Part shown: positions 17,789-26,681 of the stretch, piece after piece
How the letters are laid out: each line of letters begins with the position of its first letter
Numbering within the stretch: the stretch's first letter is position 1
Assembly: GCA_017444485.1 (NCBI GenBank)
Contig: JAFSWM010000010.1
Location: forward strand, 1-55,662
Origin: Bacteroidaceae bacterium
GTDB lineage: Bacteria; Bacteroidota; Bacteroidia; Bacteroidales; Bacteroidaceae
DNA length: 55,662 nt
Direction of reading: 5' to 3'
The notes under the pieces: generated by a model
Told to the model about the DNA's origin: nothing
The model's input: only the letters and a program-made list of their open reading frames with translations
Database searches by the model: none
Position numbers and translations under genes: made by a program

Positions 17789-19012
17789 TCACTCCGTGCC
17801 GAGTTCGGCGCGGCGCATGTTGGTGGCGAGTCGCTTGATGGTGGCGCGGAGGGTGTCGGCCTTGGATTCGAGGGAGAGGACGTAGGCGCCGATTTCCTCG
17901 CCAGGGTCGGCTGCATAGGTCTGGCGTGCACCGTCGAGCGTCCGCTCCACCTCGTCGAGTTCGCGCACGCGGCTCACATATTCTGTGGCGATGCGCCTTG
18001 CCGTCTCGTTGCGGAGGGCGGCGGGGTCGGTATAGACGTGGCTGTCGTCGATGACGATACGCACGGGGCGAAGTTCTGCATCGCGTGCCGCGTTGAGGGC
18101 CTGGCGCGCCTTGCGACGTGCGGCGGCGGCTTCCTCGCTGCCGGCACCGAGTTCGTCGATGCAGGCGATGCGTGCGGCACGGCGCACACTGTCGGCGTTC
18201 GCATCGTTAAGTAGATAGATGTCGTGCGACGTGTTGGGGATGAAGGCATAGAGGCATACCGTGCCAGGCTGCTGCCCGCGGTCGGTGACGAAATAGCCCA
18301 CGCCTGCCGCCTCATCGATGCAGTAATGGTAGTCGTTAGCGGTGCTGTTGAACGGAAAGCCGAGGCGTGCGGGCTTGAGATAGCGCCCCGTGTCGGGGTT
18401 GTAGCGCGTGGCGAAGATGTCAAAGCCGCCGAGCGACTCCTTCCCCTGGGCTGCAAAATAGAGCGTCTGCCCGTCGGGCATCATGAAGGGGTAGTCCTGT
18501 ATCTCCCCGGCCTCTTCCAGTCCGGGCAGTGGCTCAGGGGCGGCCCATCTACCAGCCAGCAGACGCGAGGCATGGAGTTTAAGCAGCCCCGTGCTGTCGG
18601 GCAGGGCGAGCAACAGGCGGTCTCCGAAGTCGTTGGCGAACATGCGCGTTTCGACAGCAATGCCTTGCGGCAGCCCATCGGGGAAGTATTCGGCAGCGGT
18701 GCACAGACGGCCCGAATGGGGCGTAAGACGCAGACGTCCCGTCACCTCGTCTGCGGCCAGCACCACACTGTCAAGGAACACCACGCGCTCCGTGGCTTCG
18801 AGCATGCGTGCGCCCAGTTCGGCCTGGCCGAGTCGTAGGCTGAGTTCGGCAGTGGGGCTGCCCGACTGACGGGCTGAGGCCAGACGTGAGCGTAGTATCT
18901 TGGCTGCCGAAGCGAAATCGTAGGCTTGCATGAGCGAATCGGCCCGCTCTTGTGCACAGGAGGGGTGAGCGCAAAGCAGGACGAGAAGCAGGGAGACGAG
19001 GTACTTATACAT
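17789..19012 (-). CDS. Exported PD40/WD40-like beta-propeller protein
   Basis: 407 residues from the ATG at 19012, which begins a clean signal peptide (MYKYLVSLLLVLLCAHPSCAQ). Residues about 25-75 look helical and TPR-like (DFASAAKILRSRLA). Propeller repeats follow, such as MMPDGQTLYFAAQG and LGGFDIFATRYN, then FNSTANDYHYCIDEA, the pattern of PD40 segments in OmpA-linked Bacteroidota proteins. The last 130 residues are Arg/Ala-rich and helical. No OmpA domain is present. Role unknown, perhaps envelope maintenance. The longer frame from 19066 starts inside a repeat array and is not preferred. Confidence 0.75.
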   Translation of the reverse strand: MYKYLVSLLLVLLCAHPSCAQERADSLMQAYDFASAAKILRSRLASARQSGSPTAELSLRLGQAELGARMLEATERVVFLDSVVLAADEVTGRLRLTPHSGRLCTAAEYFPDGLPQGIAVETRMFANDFGDRLLLALPDSTGLLKLHASRLLAGRWAAPEPLPGLEEAGEIQDYPFMMPDGQTLYFAAQGKESLGGFDIFATRYNPDTGRYLKPARLGFPFNSTANDYHYCIDEAAGVGYFVTDRGQQPGTVCLYAFIPNTSHDIYLLNDANADSVRRAARIACIDELGAGSEEAAAARRKARQALNAARDAELRPVRIVIDDSHVYTDPAALRNETARRIATEYVSRVRELDEVERTLDGARQTYAADPGEEIGAYVLSLESKADTLRATIKRLATNMRRAELGTE

Positions 19013-19057
19013 AAGTTGGTTGGGAATGCGAAAAGGATTGGTTTTTGAGGTTTTCTT

Positions 19058-19134
19058 ATTGACCATTGACCATTACTAATACCAGGAGCAAAGGGCTTTG
19101 CTAATGTTCAATGTTCAATGTTCAATGTTCAATG
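19058..19134. repeat. CAATGNT inverted-pair array with core
   Basis: Left arm ttgaccattgaccatt, core actaataccaggagcaaagggctttgct, right arm of five caatgtt units. It lies between the PD40 start and its promoter, so it would fold in the mRNA leader. Confidence 0.85.
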
Positions 19135-19156
19135 GAACAAAAACGCTGTTGTTTGC

Positions 19157-19165
19157 GCAAAACTA
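19157..19165 (-). promoter_or_regulatory. -7 element of the PD40 gene
   Basis: TAGTTTTGC on the minus strand. It implies a leader of about 140 bases holding the repeat pair at 19058-19134. Confidence 0.4.
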
Positions 19166-19232
19166 AGGTTTTTTTGCGAAAGCAACAAACCGAGCGGCGA
19201 TTAACACGGATTTTTCGTCAGCCCACGGGCTT

Positions 19233-20273
19233 TCAGGCGTTGGTGGCGTGGCCGTTCTCGGCGGGAGAGAGCCAGGCAGATAGCCCGCCTTCGGCTCCGC
19301 ACAAACGGATTGCACCGCATGGGGTAGGCGGGGCTTGCGAGATACTAAAAAGTGCGGCGGGCCAACCAGCAGGCAGGCCTCCCAGCAGCGATAGGGCGAC
19401 GGCGCCCATCGTGTGGCGCAGGTTGATTTCCACACAGGGGTGGAGCGCGATGCCCTCAGGGGAGCGGAATTGCAACATGTCCACGCCGAGCGGACCAATA
19501 TACCTCCCCGCCAGGAGTCGTTCAAGCCCTCGGCGCACCTGCTCCTTCACTTGTTCGAAGGGAAAGGGGGCGAGCCGCTGGAGTATGTCCTCGTCGGAAG
19601 CCACGAGGTTGCCGAGATAGTGTCCGTCGGAATCGGTGAGGAAACATGACAACCCACGGAAGCGCACCGTGCCGTCGGCCTCAGCCACGAACTCCATCGC
19701 GAAGTCGGCGGTGCGAGGCAGGTAGGTCTCCACCGCTACGGCTCCTTGCTTGCGCAGGATGTTCTCCACGCGACGGCGCTCCTCGTCCGATGGCGGGGTG
19801 CTCAGGTGCACCAACCCGCGCCCGCTGCACGACCAGGGGGCTTTCACGAGGACCGACTTGTGCTCGGCGGCGAAATCAATAACGTCGTTCCACCGCTGCA
19901 GATAGGCACTGGCTACGCAGGTGGGCTTATCAAGAGTGGCCAACAGGCGCACAGACGTTTCGCGCGAGGACAGGTGGCGCAGGGTATCTAAGGTGTCACT
20001 ATCGGGGAGCAACCTTGACGGAGCGCCAGCCATGCGAAGGTGATGAACCAGCGCAGCATCCCATCCCCAAGGCTCTATTCGTTCCACCTTGTCCCAATCG
20101 CTGAAATGCCGCAACGCGTCGGGGCTGAGGACCAGCGCGTCCTGTCCGCCCCACAGCCGAGGCAGTTCCCACAATGAAGTGGCTAACGCGCGCGCCGCGC
20201 GCGTGTGTGTATAATAAGGAGTGCCAGCGGCTAACGCCTCATCGTGGCCGGGGTTGAAGATGTGGAGTGTCAT
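19233..20273 (-). CDS. ATP-grasp-like protein of unknown substrate
   Basis: 346 residues, no signal peptide. I do not know the exact family. The middle and C-terminal parts look like an ATP-grasp fold: SVLVKAPWSCSGRGLVHL (about 145-160, nucleotide-binding lysine region), AVAVETYLPRTADFAMEFV, and PCVEINLRHTMGAVALSLL (about 285-300, with the Glu/Asn pair that binds magnesium in this fold). The N-terminus (IFNPGHDEALAAG) is typical of uncharacterised Bacteroidales homologues. Its ATG overlaps the stop codon of the patatin gene (TGATG), so the two are coupled. A peptide- or lipid-linked ligase is possible but unproven. Confidence 0.7.
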   Translation of the reverse strand: MTLHIFNPGHDEALAAGTPYYTHTRAARALATSLWELPRLWGGQDALVLSPDALRHFSDWDKVERIEPWGWDAALVHHLRMAGAPSRLLPDSDTLDTLRHLSSRETSVRLLATLDKPTCVASAYLQRWNDVIDFAAEHKSVLVKAPWSCSGRGLVHLSTPPSDEERRRVENILRKQGAVAVETYLPRTADFAMEFVAEADGTVRFRGLSCFLTDSDGHYLGNLVASDEDILQRLAPFPFEQVKEQVRRGLERLLAGRYIGPLGVDMLQFRSPEGIALHPCVEINLRHTMGAVALSLLGGLPAGWPAALFSISQAPPTPCGAIRLCGAEGGLSAWLSPAENGHATNA

Positions 20274-21109
20274 CAGGCTTTCAGCGTCTGCAACGCAATG
20301 CGGTAGCCTTCATCATAGAGCGCAGTGAGCAGTGACGTGTCGGTTTCAAGACGTCCCACACGCACAGGCTTTTCGGGACGGATGACAGTGATTTTCCCCT
20401 CGTCTTCAAGCCTCTCTACCAGCGCCAACTGCTCGTTGTAGGCGAATACACGACGACTGAGCAGCACGCGCAACCTGGGATAGCGGCCATAGACAAAGCG
20501 CGGGATGCGGATGTCGCGCTCGGTCTTACGGTAACCCCTGTGACGGGTGAGCACCACCACGTTGTGACGGTAGCCCTCACTCATGGCGCGCACCACGGGT
20601 ATGCTGTCTGCGATGCCACCGTCAAGGAGCGGACGCCCATCCACCATGACGATGGGGCACACGTAGGGTAGGGCCGACGAGGCGCGACAGATGTCGAGCA
20701 AACGGCGACGGTCGGACGTCTCCGACAGATAAACAGGGCGACCGGAAGCACAATCGGTGCACACCATCTCGAAACGCATCGGGTTGTTGAAACAAGCGTC
20801 GTAGTCGAAAGGCAGCAAGCGGTTGGGCAACTTGTCGTACATCGTCTTGAGATCGAACACACTGTGCTGCGACCACAAATATTTCACGCCGATAAAGCCA
20901 TGTTTCTTCAGGATGTCAATGTTGCTCTTCTTCGCCCGCCCAGGCTGGCGGCTCATGTACGAGAGGCCGTTGCACGCACCGGCGCTGACAGCCACGCAAT
21001 AGGGGAATTCCAGCCCCATCTCCATAAATGCATCGAGCACCCCCGCCGTGAAGACGCCCCGCATGCCGCCGCCTTCGAGCACCAGCCCGCTTTGTGTCGT
21101 GGTTTTCAT
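20273..21109 (-). CDS. Patatin-like phospholipase family protein
   Basis: 278 residues, cytoplasmic, of the RssA/YjjU-like patatin group. Visible are the oxyanion-hole glycines LVLEGGGMRGVF (10-21), the nucleophile region AVSAGACNGLSY (Ser about 42), and the dyad aspartate in LLDGGIADSIPV (about 162). The elbow reads A-x-S-x-G where most have G-x-S-x-G; the serine and downstream glycine are intact, so activity is plausible. It overlaps the ATP-grasp-like gene by one base. Its predicted promoter at 21357 leaves a leader of about 240 bases made up mostly of the AGGTT array. Confidence 0.88.
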   Translation of the reverse strand: MKTTTQSGLVLEGGGMRGVFTAGVLDAFMEMGLEFPYCVAVSAGACNGLSYMSRQPGRAKKSNIDILKKHGFIGVKYLWSQHSVFDLKTMYDKLPNRLLPFDYDACFNNPMRFEMVCTDCASGRPVYLSETSDRRRLLDICRASSALPYVCPIVMVDGRPLLDGGIADSIPVVRAMSEGYRHNVVVLTRHRGYRKTERDIRIPRFVYGRYPRLRVLLSRRVFAYNEQLALVERLEDEGKITVIRPEKPVRVGRLETDTSLLTALYDEGYRIALQTLKA

Positions 21110-21114
21110 CCTAA

Positions 21115-21330
21115 AAGAGGTTATAAGGTTATTAGGTTGTTAGGTTATAAGGTTGTTAGGTTATAAGGTTGTTAGGTTATAAGGTTGTTAGGTTATAAGG
21201 TTGTTAGGTTATAAGGTTATGAGGGGCTGCGCGTGACAAACTAAAAACCTTAAAACCTCAAAAAAGGGGACTGCGTAGCGACCTTAAAACCTCAAAACCT
21301 TAGAACCTTAGAACCTAAAAGAGGTTAAAT
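21115..21330. repeat. AGGTTNTN 8-bp array, inverted pair with core
   Basis: About a dozen alternating aggttata/aggttgtt units, then a core (gaggggctgcgcgtgacaaa) and inverted units (aaaccttaaaacctc), a second core (aaggggactgcgtagcgacc) and more inverted units. No spacers, so not CRISPR. It lies in the predicted leader of the patatin gene. Confidence 0.9.
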
Positions 21331-21356
21331 CCGTGGTAACTTCCTACAAAAGCAAG

Positions 21357-21365
21357 GCAAAGGTA
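21357..21365 (-). promoter_or_regulatory. -7 element of the patatin operon
   Basis: TACCTTTGC on the minus strand, back to back with the plus-strand element at 21387. Confidence 0.5.
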
Positions 21366-21386
21366 GATGTTTCGGTAAGAAATGTC

Positions 21387-21394
21387 TATTTTTG
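21387..21394 (+). promoter_or_regulatory. -7 element of the Xaa-Pro aminopeptidase gene
   Basis: TATTTTTG on the plus strand, giving a leader of about 190 bases. I see no further element in 21400-21594. Confidence 0.4.
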
Positions 21395-21594
21395 TGCCGC
21401 TAAAAAAAACTAATGGGCGTTCTATCAATTAGGATTGAATGATCTTTTAGCGATTGTTTGTTAGGTTTTGTTTTATGTTCGCAGCAGCATAGCGAGCGAT
21501 GGGGCAAGAACTTAAAGCAATGGATAACAACAAGCGTAAAAAGGCATCAGACCTAATCATAAGATTATAGACACCCCGTAAATCAATCCGCCTT

Positions 21595-22998
21595 ATGGTT
21601 TTCTCAATTGACACATACACTGAACGCCGCCAGCGGCTTCGTGAATTGGTAGGGGGAGGGCTCATCGTCCTTCCTGGAAACAACGACAGCCCGATGAACT
21701 ACCCCGCCAACGCTTACAAATTCCGTCAGGACAGCACTTTCCTCTATTTCTTCGGCCAAACGCGCGACGGCCTGGTAGGTGTGATAGACTGCGACAGCGG
21801 CCTCGACTGGCTGGTGGGCGACGATATTGATATTGACGACATCATCTGGTACGGCACGGTACAGAGCGTGGCCGACATGGCGATAGAGGTCGGTGCCGCA
21901 GGGGCAAAGCCCATGGCAGCGCTGGCCGACATGGTGGCAGAGGCACGTCAGAACGGACGTGAGGTGCACGTCTTGCCGCCGTATCGCTACGACACCAAAA
22001 TTATGCTCGCCGACCTGCTCGACACGCACCCGCTGCAAGTGACTCCCTCGCAACGACTCACCACCGGCGTGGTGGAACTGCGCAGCGTCAAGTCGCTGGA
22101 GGAAATCGAAGAGATAGAAGCCGCTTGCGCGATAGGCTACATGATGCACACCACGGCCATGCGTCTCTGCGTGCCAGGTTTGACAGAGCAGTATGTGGCC
22201 GGCGTCATCGGTGGCATTGCCGCCAGTTACGGCTGTATCACATCTTTCCAGAGCATCGTGACGCAACACGGCGAGGTGATGCATGGCTATCCCTCCAACC
22301 AGCCCCTTGAGGCAGGCAGGCTTTTCCTCGTCGATGCAGGAGCGGAGACCAACAGCAACTATTGCAGCGACCACACGCGCACCTCGCCCGTGGGCGGTAA
22401 GTTCACGCAGCAGCAGCGCGAGATCCACGACATCGTGGCCGATTGTCACGACCTGGCCATGCAGAAGGCCAAACCCGGTGTGAAATACCTTGACGTGCAC
22501 CTCGATGTGTGCCGCTTGATGACCGACCGTCTCAAGGCGCTCGGACTGATGCGTGGAGACACCGAGGAGGCAGTCCGTGCCGGAGCACACGCCCTCTTCC
22601 TGCCACACGGCCTCGGCCACATGATGGGTATGGACGTGCACGACATGGAGGGCCTCGGCCAGCAGTTTGTGGGCTACGACGCAGAGACGCGCCCCAGTAG
22701 CCAGTTTGGACTCGCCAGCCTACGTATGGGCCGCCGCTTGCAAAAAGGCTTTGTCGTCACCGACGAACCAGGGATTTACTTCATCCCCGCACTGATCGAC
22801 TTGTGGCGCGCAGAAGGGAAGTGCGCCGAATTCCTTTGCTTCGACAAGATAGAACAATACAAGGATTTCGGAGGCATACGCATCGAAGACGATATCCTAA
22901 TCACTGCCGACGGATGCCGGCCCCTCGGAGAGGAGAAAATTCCCTATCGCGCCGCAGAGGTGGAGGAATTCATCCGTCAACAGCAGGACGAGGACTGA
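21595..22998 (+). CDS. pepP: Xaa-Pro aminopeptidase (M24B)
   Basis: Removes N-terminal residues from peptides with proline in second position; cytoplasmic dimetal enzyme. 467 residues, normal for the family. The N-terminal domain (1-175) contains GLIVLPGNNDSPMNYPANAY and FRQDSTFLYFFG. The catalytic pita-bread domain has the five metal ligands in VDAGAE (Asp about 248), SDHTRT (Asp about 259), PHGLGHMMG (His about 338), DEPGIY (Glu about 390) and GGIRIEDD (Glu about 428). Fits the peptide-rich diet suggested by the two other peptidases nearby. It is followed by a repeat array and the C1 peptidase gene. Confidence 0.95.
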   Translation: MVFSIDTYTERRQRLRELVGGGLIVLPGNNDSPMNYPANAYKFRQDSTFLYFFGQTRDGLVGVIDCDSGLDWLVGDDIDIDDIIWYGTVQSVADMAIEVGAAGAKPMAALADMVAEARQNGREVHVLPPYRYDTKIMLADLLDTHPLQVTPSQRLTTGVVELRSVKSLEEIEEIEAACAIGYMMHTTAMRLCVPGLTEQYVAGVIGGIAASYGCITSFQSIVTQHGEVMHGYPSNQPLEAGRLFLVDAGAETNSNYCSDHTRTSPVGGKFTQQQREIHDIVADCHDLAMQKAKPGVKYLDVHLDVCRLMTDRLKALGLMRGDTEEAVRAGAHALFLPHGLGHMMGMDVHDMEGLGQQFVGYDAETRPSSQFGLASLRMGRRLQKGFVVTDEPGIYFIPALIDLWRAEGKCAEFLCFDKIEQYKDFGGIRIEDDILITADGCRPLGEEKIPYRAAEVEEFIRQQQDED

Positions 22999-23009
22999 AC
23001 ACTTCTTTT

Positions 23010-23103
23010 CATTGAACATTGACCGTTGAACATTGAACATTACCAATACCGGCTGCAAAGCGGTTTTGCTAATGGTCAATGGTCAATGAAGAATGTTCAA
23101 TGA
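23010..23103. repeat. CAATGNT inverted-pair array with core
   Basis: Left arm of cattgaa/cattgac units, core taccaataccggctgcaaag plus cggttttgct, right arm of caatggt units. Folds as a long hairpin between the aminopeptidase and C1 peptidase genes. Confidence 0.88.
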
Positions 23104-23150
23104 TTAATAAGGAACAAATCTTTAACTATCTAAATTCATTTATCCCCGTA

Positions 23151-24335
23151 ATGAAAAAACTTCTTATCGCCGCCGCACTCTTGTGCAGTGTAGGAAGCGC
23201 TTGGGCGCAGGCCCCGCGTAACAAAGACAACACGCCCCGTGAATGGACCGTCATCAGCGAAGCGCCCATCACCTCAGTGAAAAACCAGAATCGTAGCGGT
23301 ACTTGCTGGGACTACAGCAGCCTGTCGTACTTCGAGAGCGAACTGCTCCGCCTGGGCAAGGGCGAATACGATCTCTGCGAGAGTTATGTGGCTTACCTCA
23401 CCTATATGGACCGTGCCCAGAAGCGCGTGCGCACACATGGTGACGTCAGTTTCGCCGAGGGTGGCAGTTTCTACGACGTGCTTTATTGCCTGAAGAACTA
23501 TGGTATCTGCCCGCAAGAGGCCATGCCTTTCCCCGGCTCGCTCTACGGCGACAGCCTCTTCAACTTCACCGCGATGTGGCCGCAAGCCGAAGCCATCGTC
23601 GATGCCGTGGCTAAGACCAAAGCCAAGACCATTCCCTTGCAGTGGAAGGACAACCTCTCGTGCGTCCTTGAGGGTTATTTCGGCAAACTGCCCGTCACCT
23701 TTGAGTATCAAGGCAAGGCCTACACGCCCAAAAGTTTCGCTGCTTCGCTTGGCCTTGACTGGAACGACTACGTCTCTCTGACGAGTTACACCCACGAGCC
23801 CTTCTACACGCAGTTCGCCCTTGAAATCCCCGACAACTGGCGCTGGGGCCTGAGTTACAACCTGCCGCTCGACGAGTTCATGGAGGTGATGGACTACGCC
23901 GTGCGTCAAGGCTATGCCATCGCCTGGGGTGCTGACGTGAGCGAGAAATACTTCATGTTCAACGGCGCCACCACTGTGCCGACCGACACGCGCGACCGCT
24001 CCACCACAGGTAGCGACGCCGAGCGTTGGACCGGCCAGGCCACGACCGTGGTGCAGCCCATCGCAGATCAGGGCGAAAAACCCATCACGCAGGAGATGCG
24101 CCAAATGGCCTACGACAATTGGGAGACCACCGACGACCATGGCATGGTCATCTACGGCCTGGCCAAAGACCAAGACGGCAAGGAATTCTTCATGGTCAAG
24201 AACTCCTGGGGCGAGTACGAGCCCTATGGTGGTAAGTTCTATGCTTCAAAGAACTTCGTGGCCTACAAGACGATGAATATCCTCATCAACAAGAACGCTA
24301 TCCCCAAGCAGATCCGCAAGAAACTCGGCATCTGA
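23151..24335 (+). CDS. Exported C1-family cysteine peptidase (bleomycin hydrolase/PepC-like)
   Basis: 394 residues from the ATG at 23151, which opens a signal peptide (MKKLLIAAALLCSVGSAWAQ). Papain-fold peptidase of the aminopeptidase C branch: catalytic Cys in RSGTCWDYSS (52), His in TTDDHGMVIYG (330), Asn in VKNSWGEY (351), and the Gln of the oxyanion hole in VKNQNRSG. The residue after CW is Asp rather than the usual Ser or Ala. The exported form is a Bacteroidota trait; typical PepC is cytoplasmic. The frame stays open upstream through the repeat array to 23079, but that extension would bury the signal peptide. Confidence 0.9.
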   Translation: MKKLLIAAALLCSVGSAWAQAPRNKDNTPREWTVISEAPITSVKNQNRSGTCWDYSSLSYFESELLRLGKGEYDLCESYVAYLTYMDRAQKRVRTHGDVSFAEGGSFYDVLYCLKNYGICPQEAMPFPGSLYGDSLFNFTAMWPQAEAIVDAVAKTKAKTIPLQWKDNLSCVLEGYFGKLPVTFEYQGKAYTPKSFAASLGLDWNDYVSLTSYTHEPFYTQFALEIPDNWRWGLSYNLPLDEFMEVMDYAVRQGYAIAWGADVSEKYFMFNGATTVPTDTRDRSTTGSDAERWTGQATTVVQPIADQGEKPITQEMRQMAYDNWETTDDHGMVIYGLAKDQDGKEFFMVKNSWGEYEPYGGKFYASKNFVAYKTMNILINKNAIPKQIRKKLGI

Positions 24336-24366
24336 TTGTAGCATCGTACTGATAGAAAAAGAGGAT

Positions 24367-24470
24367 AAAAGGTTATAAGGTTGTTAGGTTATAAGGTTAT
24401 GAGGGGCTGCGCGTGACAACCTCAAAACCTTAAAACCTTAAAACCTCAACACCCTAGAACCTAAAAGATT
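24367..24470. repeat. AGGTTNTN inverted-pair array with core
   Basis: Units ggttataaggttgttagg, core gaggggctgcgcgtgacaac, then inverted units aaaaccttaaaacctt. Same core as at 21220. It lies between the C1 peptidase stop and the pheS promoter and may terminate transcription. Confidence 0.88.
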
Positions 24471-24486
24471 ATCTTACTTTTTTACT

Positions 24487-24495
24487 TATTTTTGC
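24487..24495 (+). promoter_or_regulatory. -7 element of pheS
   Basis: TATTTTTGC, 120 bases before the pheS ATG. I found no T-box or Phe leader peptide in the leader. Confidence 0.45.
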
Positions 24496-24615
24496 GCCGC
24501 AAAAACGAGGGCGCTTCTCCTTAAGCCATTTGCGCGCAAAGCGAAGCAAATTTCGGCTTTGCCTTAGCGAGAAAACGCCTGCCAGAAAACGAAACGCTAC
24601 ATTTGACACCAAGCA

Positions 24616-25635
24616 ATGTTAGAACAAATCGGTCACATCAAGGAAAGCCTTGCCGGCCTCGTGGCGGCGAACGAACAGGAGTTGGAGGCACTCCGTATTA
24701 AATACATGAGCCGTAAAGGTATGCTTAACGACCTGATGGCTCGCTTTCGCGAAGTACCCGCAGAGCAGAAGCGCGAAGTGGGTATCCGCCTCAATGAACT
24801 GAAGGCCGCTGTGCAGGAACGCCTTGAAAGCCTGCGTAGCCAGTTGGCGGTAAAGGAAACCATCAGTGACGACCTCGACCTCACCCGCACCGCCTATCCC
24901 CAGCCGCTTGGCACGCGCCACCCCATCACCCTCGTGCGCGACGAGATACTGCGCATCTTCCAGCGCTTAGGCTTCAGCATCGCCGAAGGGCCTGAGGTGG
25001 AGGACGACTGGCACGTGTTTTCCTCGCTCAACTTCGCTCCCGACCATCCCGCACGCGACATGCAGGACACCTTCTTCGTGGAGCAGCAACCCGACATTGT
25101 GCTGCGAACGCATACCAGTAGCGTGCAGAGCCGCGTGATGGAGAAACAGCAACCGCCCATTCGCGTGGTATGCCCCGGCCGTGTGTATCGCAACGAGGCA
25201 ATTTCGGCCCGCGCCCATTGCTTCTTCCATCAAGTGGAGGGATTGTATATCGACAAGGGCGTCTCGTTCACCGACCTCAAGCAGGTGCTCCTCACCTTTG
25301 CCCGCGAACTCTTCGGCGAGGACACCAAGATACGCCTGCGCCCCAGTTATTTCCCCTTCACTGAGCCCAGCGCAGAGATGGACATCTCGTGCAACATCTG
25401 TGGCGGAAAGGGCTGCGGCTTCTGCAAACATACCGGCTGGGTGGAGATACTTGGCTGCGGCATGGTTGATCCCAATGTGCTCAAGGCAGGCGGCATAGAT
25501 CCCGACGTGTACAGCGGATATGCCTTCGGCCTTGGTGTGGAGCGCATCACCAATCTCAAATATCAAGTCAGCGACCTGCGCCTCTTCTCCGAAAACGACG
25601 TACGCTTCCTCGACCAATTCCAAAGCGCGAACTGA
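24616..25635 (+). CDS. pheS: Phenylalanine-tRNA ligase alpha subunit
   Basis: Charges tRNA-Phe as part of an alpha2beta2 enzyme. 339 residues. An N-terminal coiled coil binds tRNA (1-90). The class II core shows LNFAPDHPARDMQDTFF, RTHTSSVQSRVM, RVYRNEAISARAHCFFHQVEG, RPSYFPFTEPSAEMD and GYAFGLGVERITNLKY (motif 3). A four-cysteine insertion, CNICGGKGCGFC (about 255-266), sits between motifs; it occurs in Bacteroidota and some other bacterial PheS and resembles a zinc ribbon. pheT is not in the window, so the subunits are encoded apart. Confidence 0.97.
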   Translation: MLEQIGHIKESLAGLVAANEQELEALRIKYMSRKGMLNDLMARFREVPAEQKREVGIRLNELKAAVQERLESLRSQLAVKETISDDLDLTRTAYPQPLGTRHPITLVRDEILRIFQRLGFSIAEGPEVEDDWHVFSSLNFAPDHPARDMQDTFFVEQQPDIVLRTHTSSVQSRVMEKQQPPIRVVCPGRVYRNEAISARAHCFFHQVEGLYIDKGVSFTDLKQVLLTFARELFGEDTKIRLRPSYFPFTEPSAEMDISCNICGGKGCGFCKHTGWVEILGCGMVDPNVLKAGGIDPDVYSGYAFGLGVERITNLKYQVSDLRLFSENDVRFLDQFQSAN

Positions 25636-25645
25636 CCGCTCTTAT

Positions 25646-25800
25646 CATTGACCATTGACCATTGACCATTGACCATTGACCGTTGAACATTGAACATTGC
25701 CAATACCGGCTGCAAAGGGGTTTTGCTAATGGTCAATGGTCAACGGTCAATGTTCAATGGTCAACGGTCAATGGTCAATGTTCAATGTTCAACGTTCAAT
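25646..25800. repeat. CAATGNT inverted-pair array with core
   Basis: Left arm of about eight cattgac/cattgaa units, core tgccaataccggctgcaaag plus gggttttgct, right arm of about ten caatggt/caacggt units. The right arm stops eight bases before the nucleotidyltransferase ATG. Confidence 0.9.
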
Positions 25801-25807
25801 AAAAGAA

Positions 25808-26545
25808 ATGAAAGTCCTCGTTTTTGCCGCAGGGTTAGGCACGCGCCTTCGCCCCCTCACCGACAGGATGCCCAAAGCCCTCGTACCAGTGGGCGAAAAG
25901 CCTCTGCTCGCCATCACCCTTGAACACCTCGTGCGGGAAGGAGCCACCGAGGCTGTCGTCAACGTGCATCACTTCGCCGATCAGATCAAGGCTTATCTTC
26001 AATCCCACGACTTCGGCATCCCTGTTCGTGTCAGCGATGAGAGCGACCGACTGCTCGACACTGGCGGTGGACTGCGGCGCGCCCTCACCCTATTCCAGAC
26101 AGACTCCGACGCCCCCGTACTCATCCACAACGTGGACATCCTCAGCGATGCCCCCCTACGCCAGTTCTATGCGCAATGTAGTAGTGCGCAGGCCGCATTG
26201 CTCGTCAGCGACCGCGCCTCATCCCGAAAACTTTATTTCGATGTGGCGAACCGATTGTGCGCGTGGCAGAATCTCAACACAGGTGAGGTGCGCGGATGCG
26301 CCGATACGTCGGCACTTGCGAGCCTCACGCCATACGCCTTCAGCGGCATCCACCTCTTCTCTCCCCATCTTGTAGCGCGTATGGAGCCCTACGGCGACTG
26401 TTTCCCTATCATGGATTTCTACCTGAGGGAGTGTGCCACCGCAGACATCGTTGGCTATCCATGCCAGGGCCTTCGGCTCATTGACGTGGGTAAACCCGAA
26501 ACCCTCGCCTCTGCAGAGGAATTCCTCGCCGCCATAAGGCATTAA
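25808..26545 (+). CDS. Sugar-phosphate nucleotidyltransferase (MurU/HddC-like)
   Basis: 245 residues from the ATG at 25808. It has the nucleotidyltransferase signature FAAGLGTRLRPLTDRMPKALVPV (in part, residues 5-27), then VNVHHFADQIKAYL, LLDTGGGLRRAL and PVLIHNVDILSD (the Asp that binds metal), typical of MurNAc-1-phosphate uridylyltransferase and heptose-1-phosphate guanylyltransferase relatives. It likely activates a sugar 1-phosphate for cell-wall recycling or surface glycan synthesis; the exact sugar cannot be read. The frame remains open upstream through the array to 25736, but the motif-based start is clear. It ends before a terminator shared with the VWA gene. Confidence 0.87.
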   Translation: MKVLVFAAGLGTRLRPLTDRMPKALVPVGEKPLLAITLEHLVREGATEAVVNVHHFADQIKAYLQSHDFGIPVRVSDESDRLLDTGGGLRRALTLFQTDSDAPVLIHNVDILSDAPLRQFYAQCSSAQAALLVSDRASSRKLYFDVANRLCAWQNLNTGEVRGCADTSALASLTPYAFSGIHLFSPHLVARMEPYGDCFPIMDFYLRECATADIVGYPCQGLRLIDVGKPETLASAEEFLAAIRH

Positions 26546-26588
26546 TACGACGGGCCTTCGCGCTCTTCCCTGTCAATATCACCAAACA

Positions 26589-26624
26589 ACCGGACTGGTA
26601 AAAGAATGCCAGTCCGGTGTGTTT
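26589..26624. terminator. Intrinsic terminator after the nucleotidyltransferase gene
   Basis: A 10-bp stem accggactgg / ccagtccggt (loop 26599-26608) followed by gtgttt. It lies between convergent genes and may serve both. Confidence 0.72.
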
Positions 26625-26681
26625 CAGTTGCTTTTGGCCTATTCAGCGGCCAAGTGGTGCTTGCTCTGCGCGAGTGTCGAC

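Noticed and set aside
21115..21330. AGGTT array as CRISPR or an origin with iterons
   Set aside because: No spacers; no rep or dnaA gene, and the same array recurs at several unrelated gene junctions.
21447..21683. Minus-strand open frame of 78 residues at the start of the aminopeptidase gene
   Set aside because: Overlaps the start of a well-supported gene and has no family signal.
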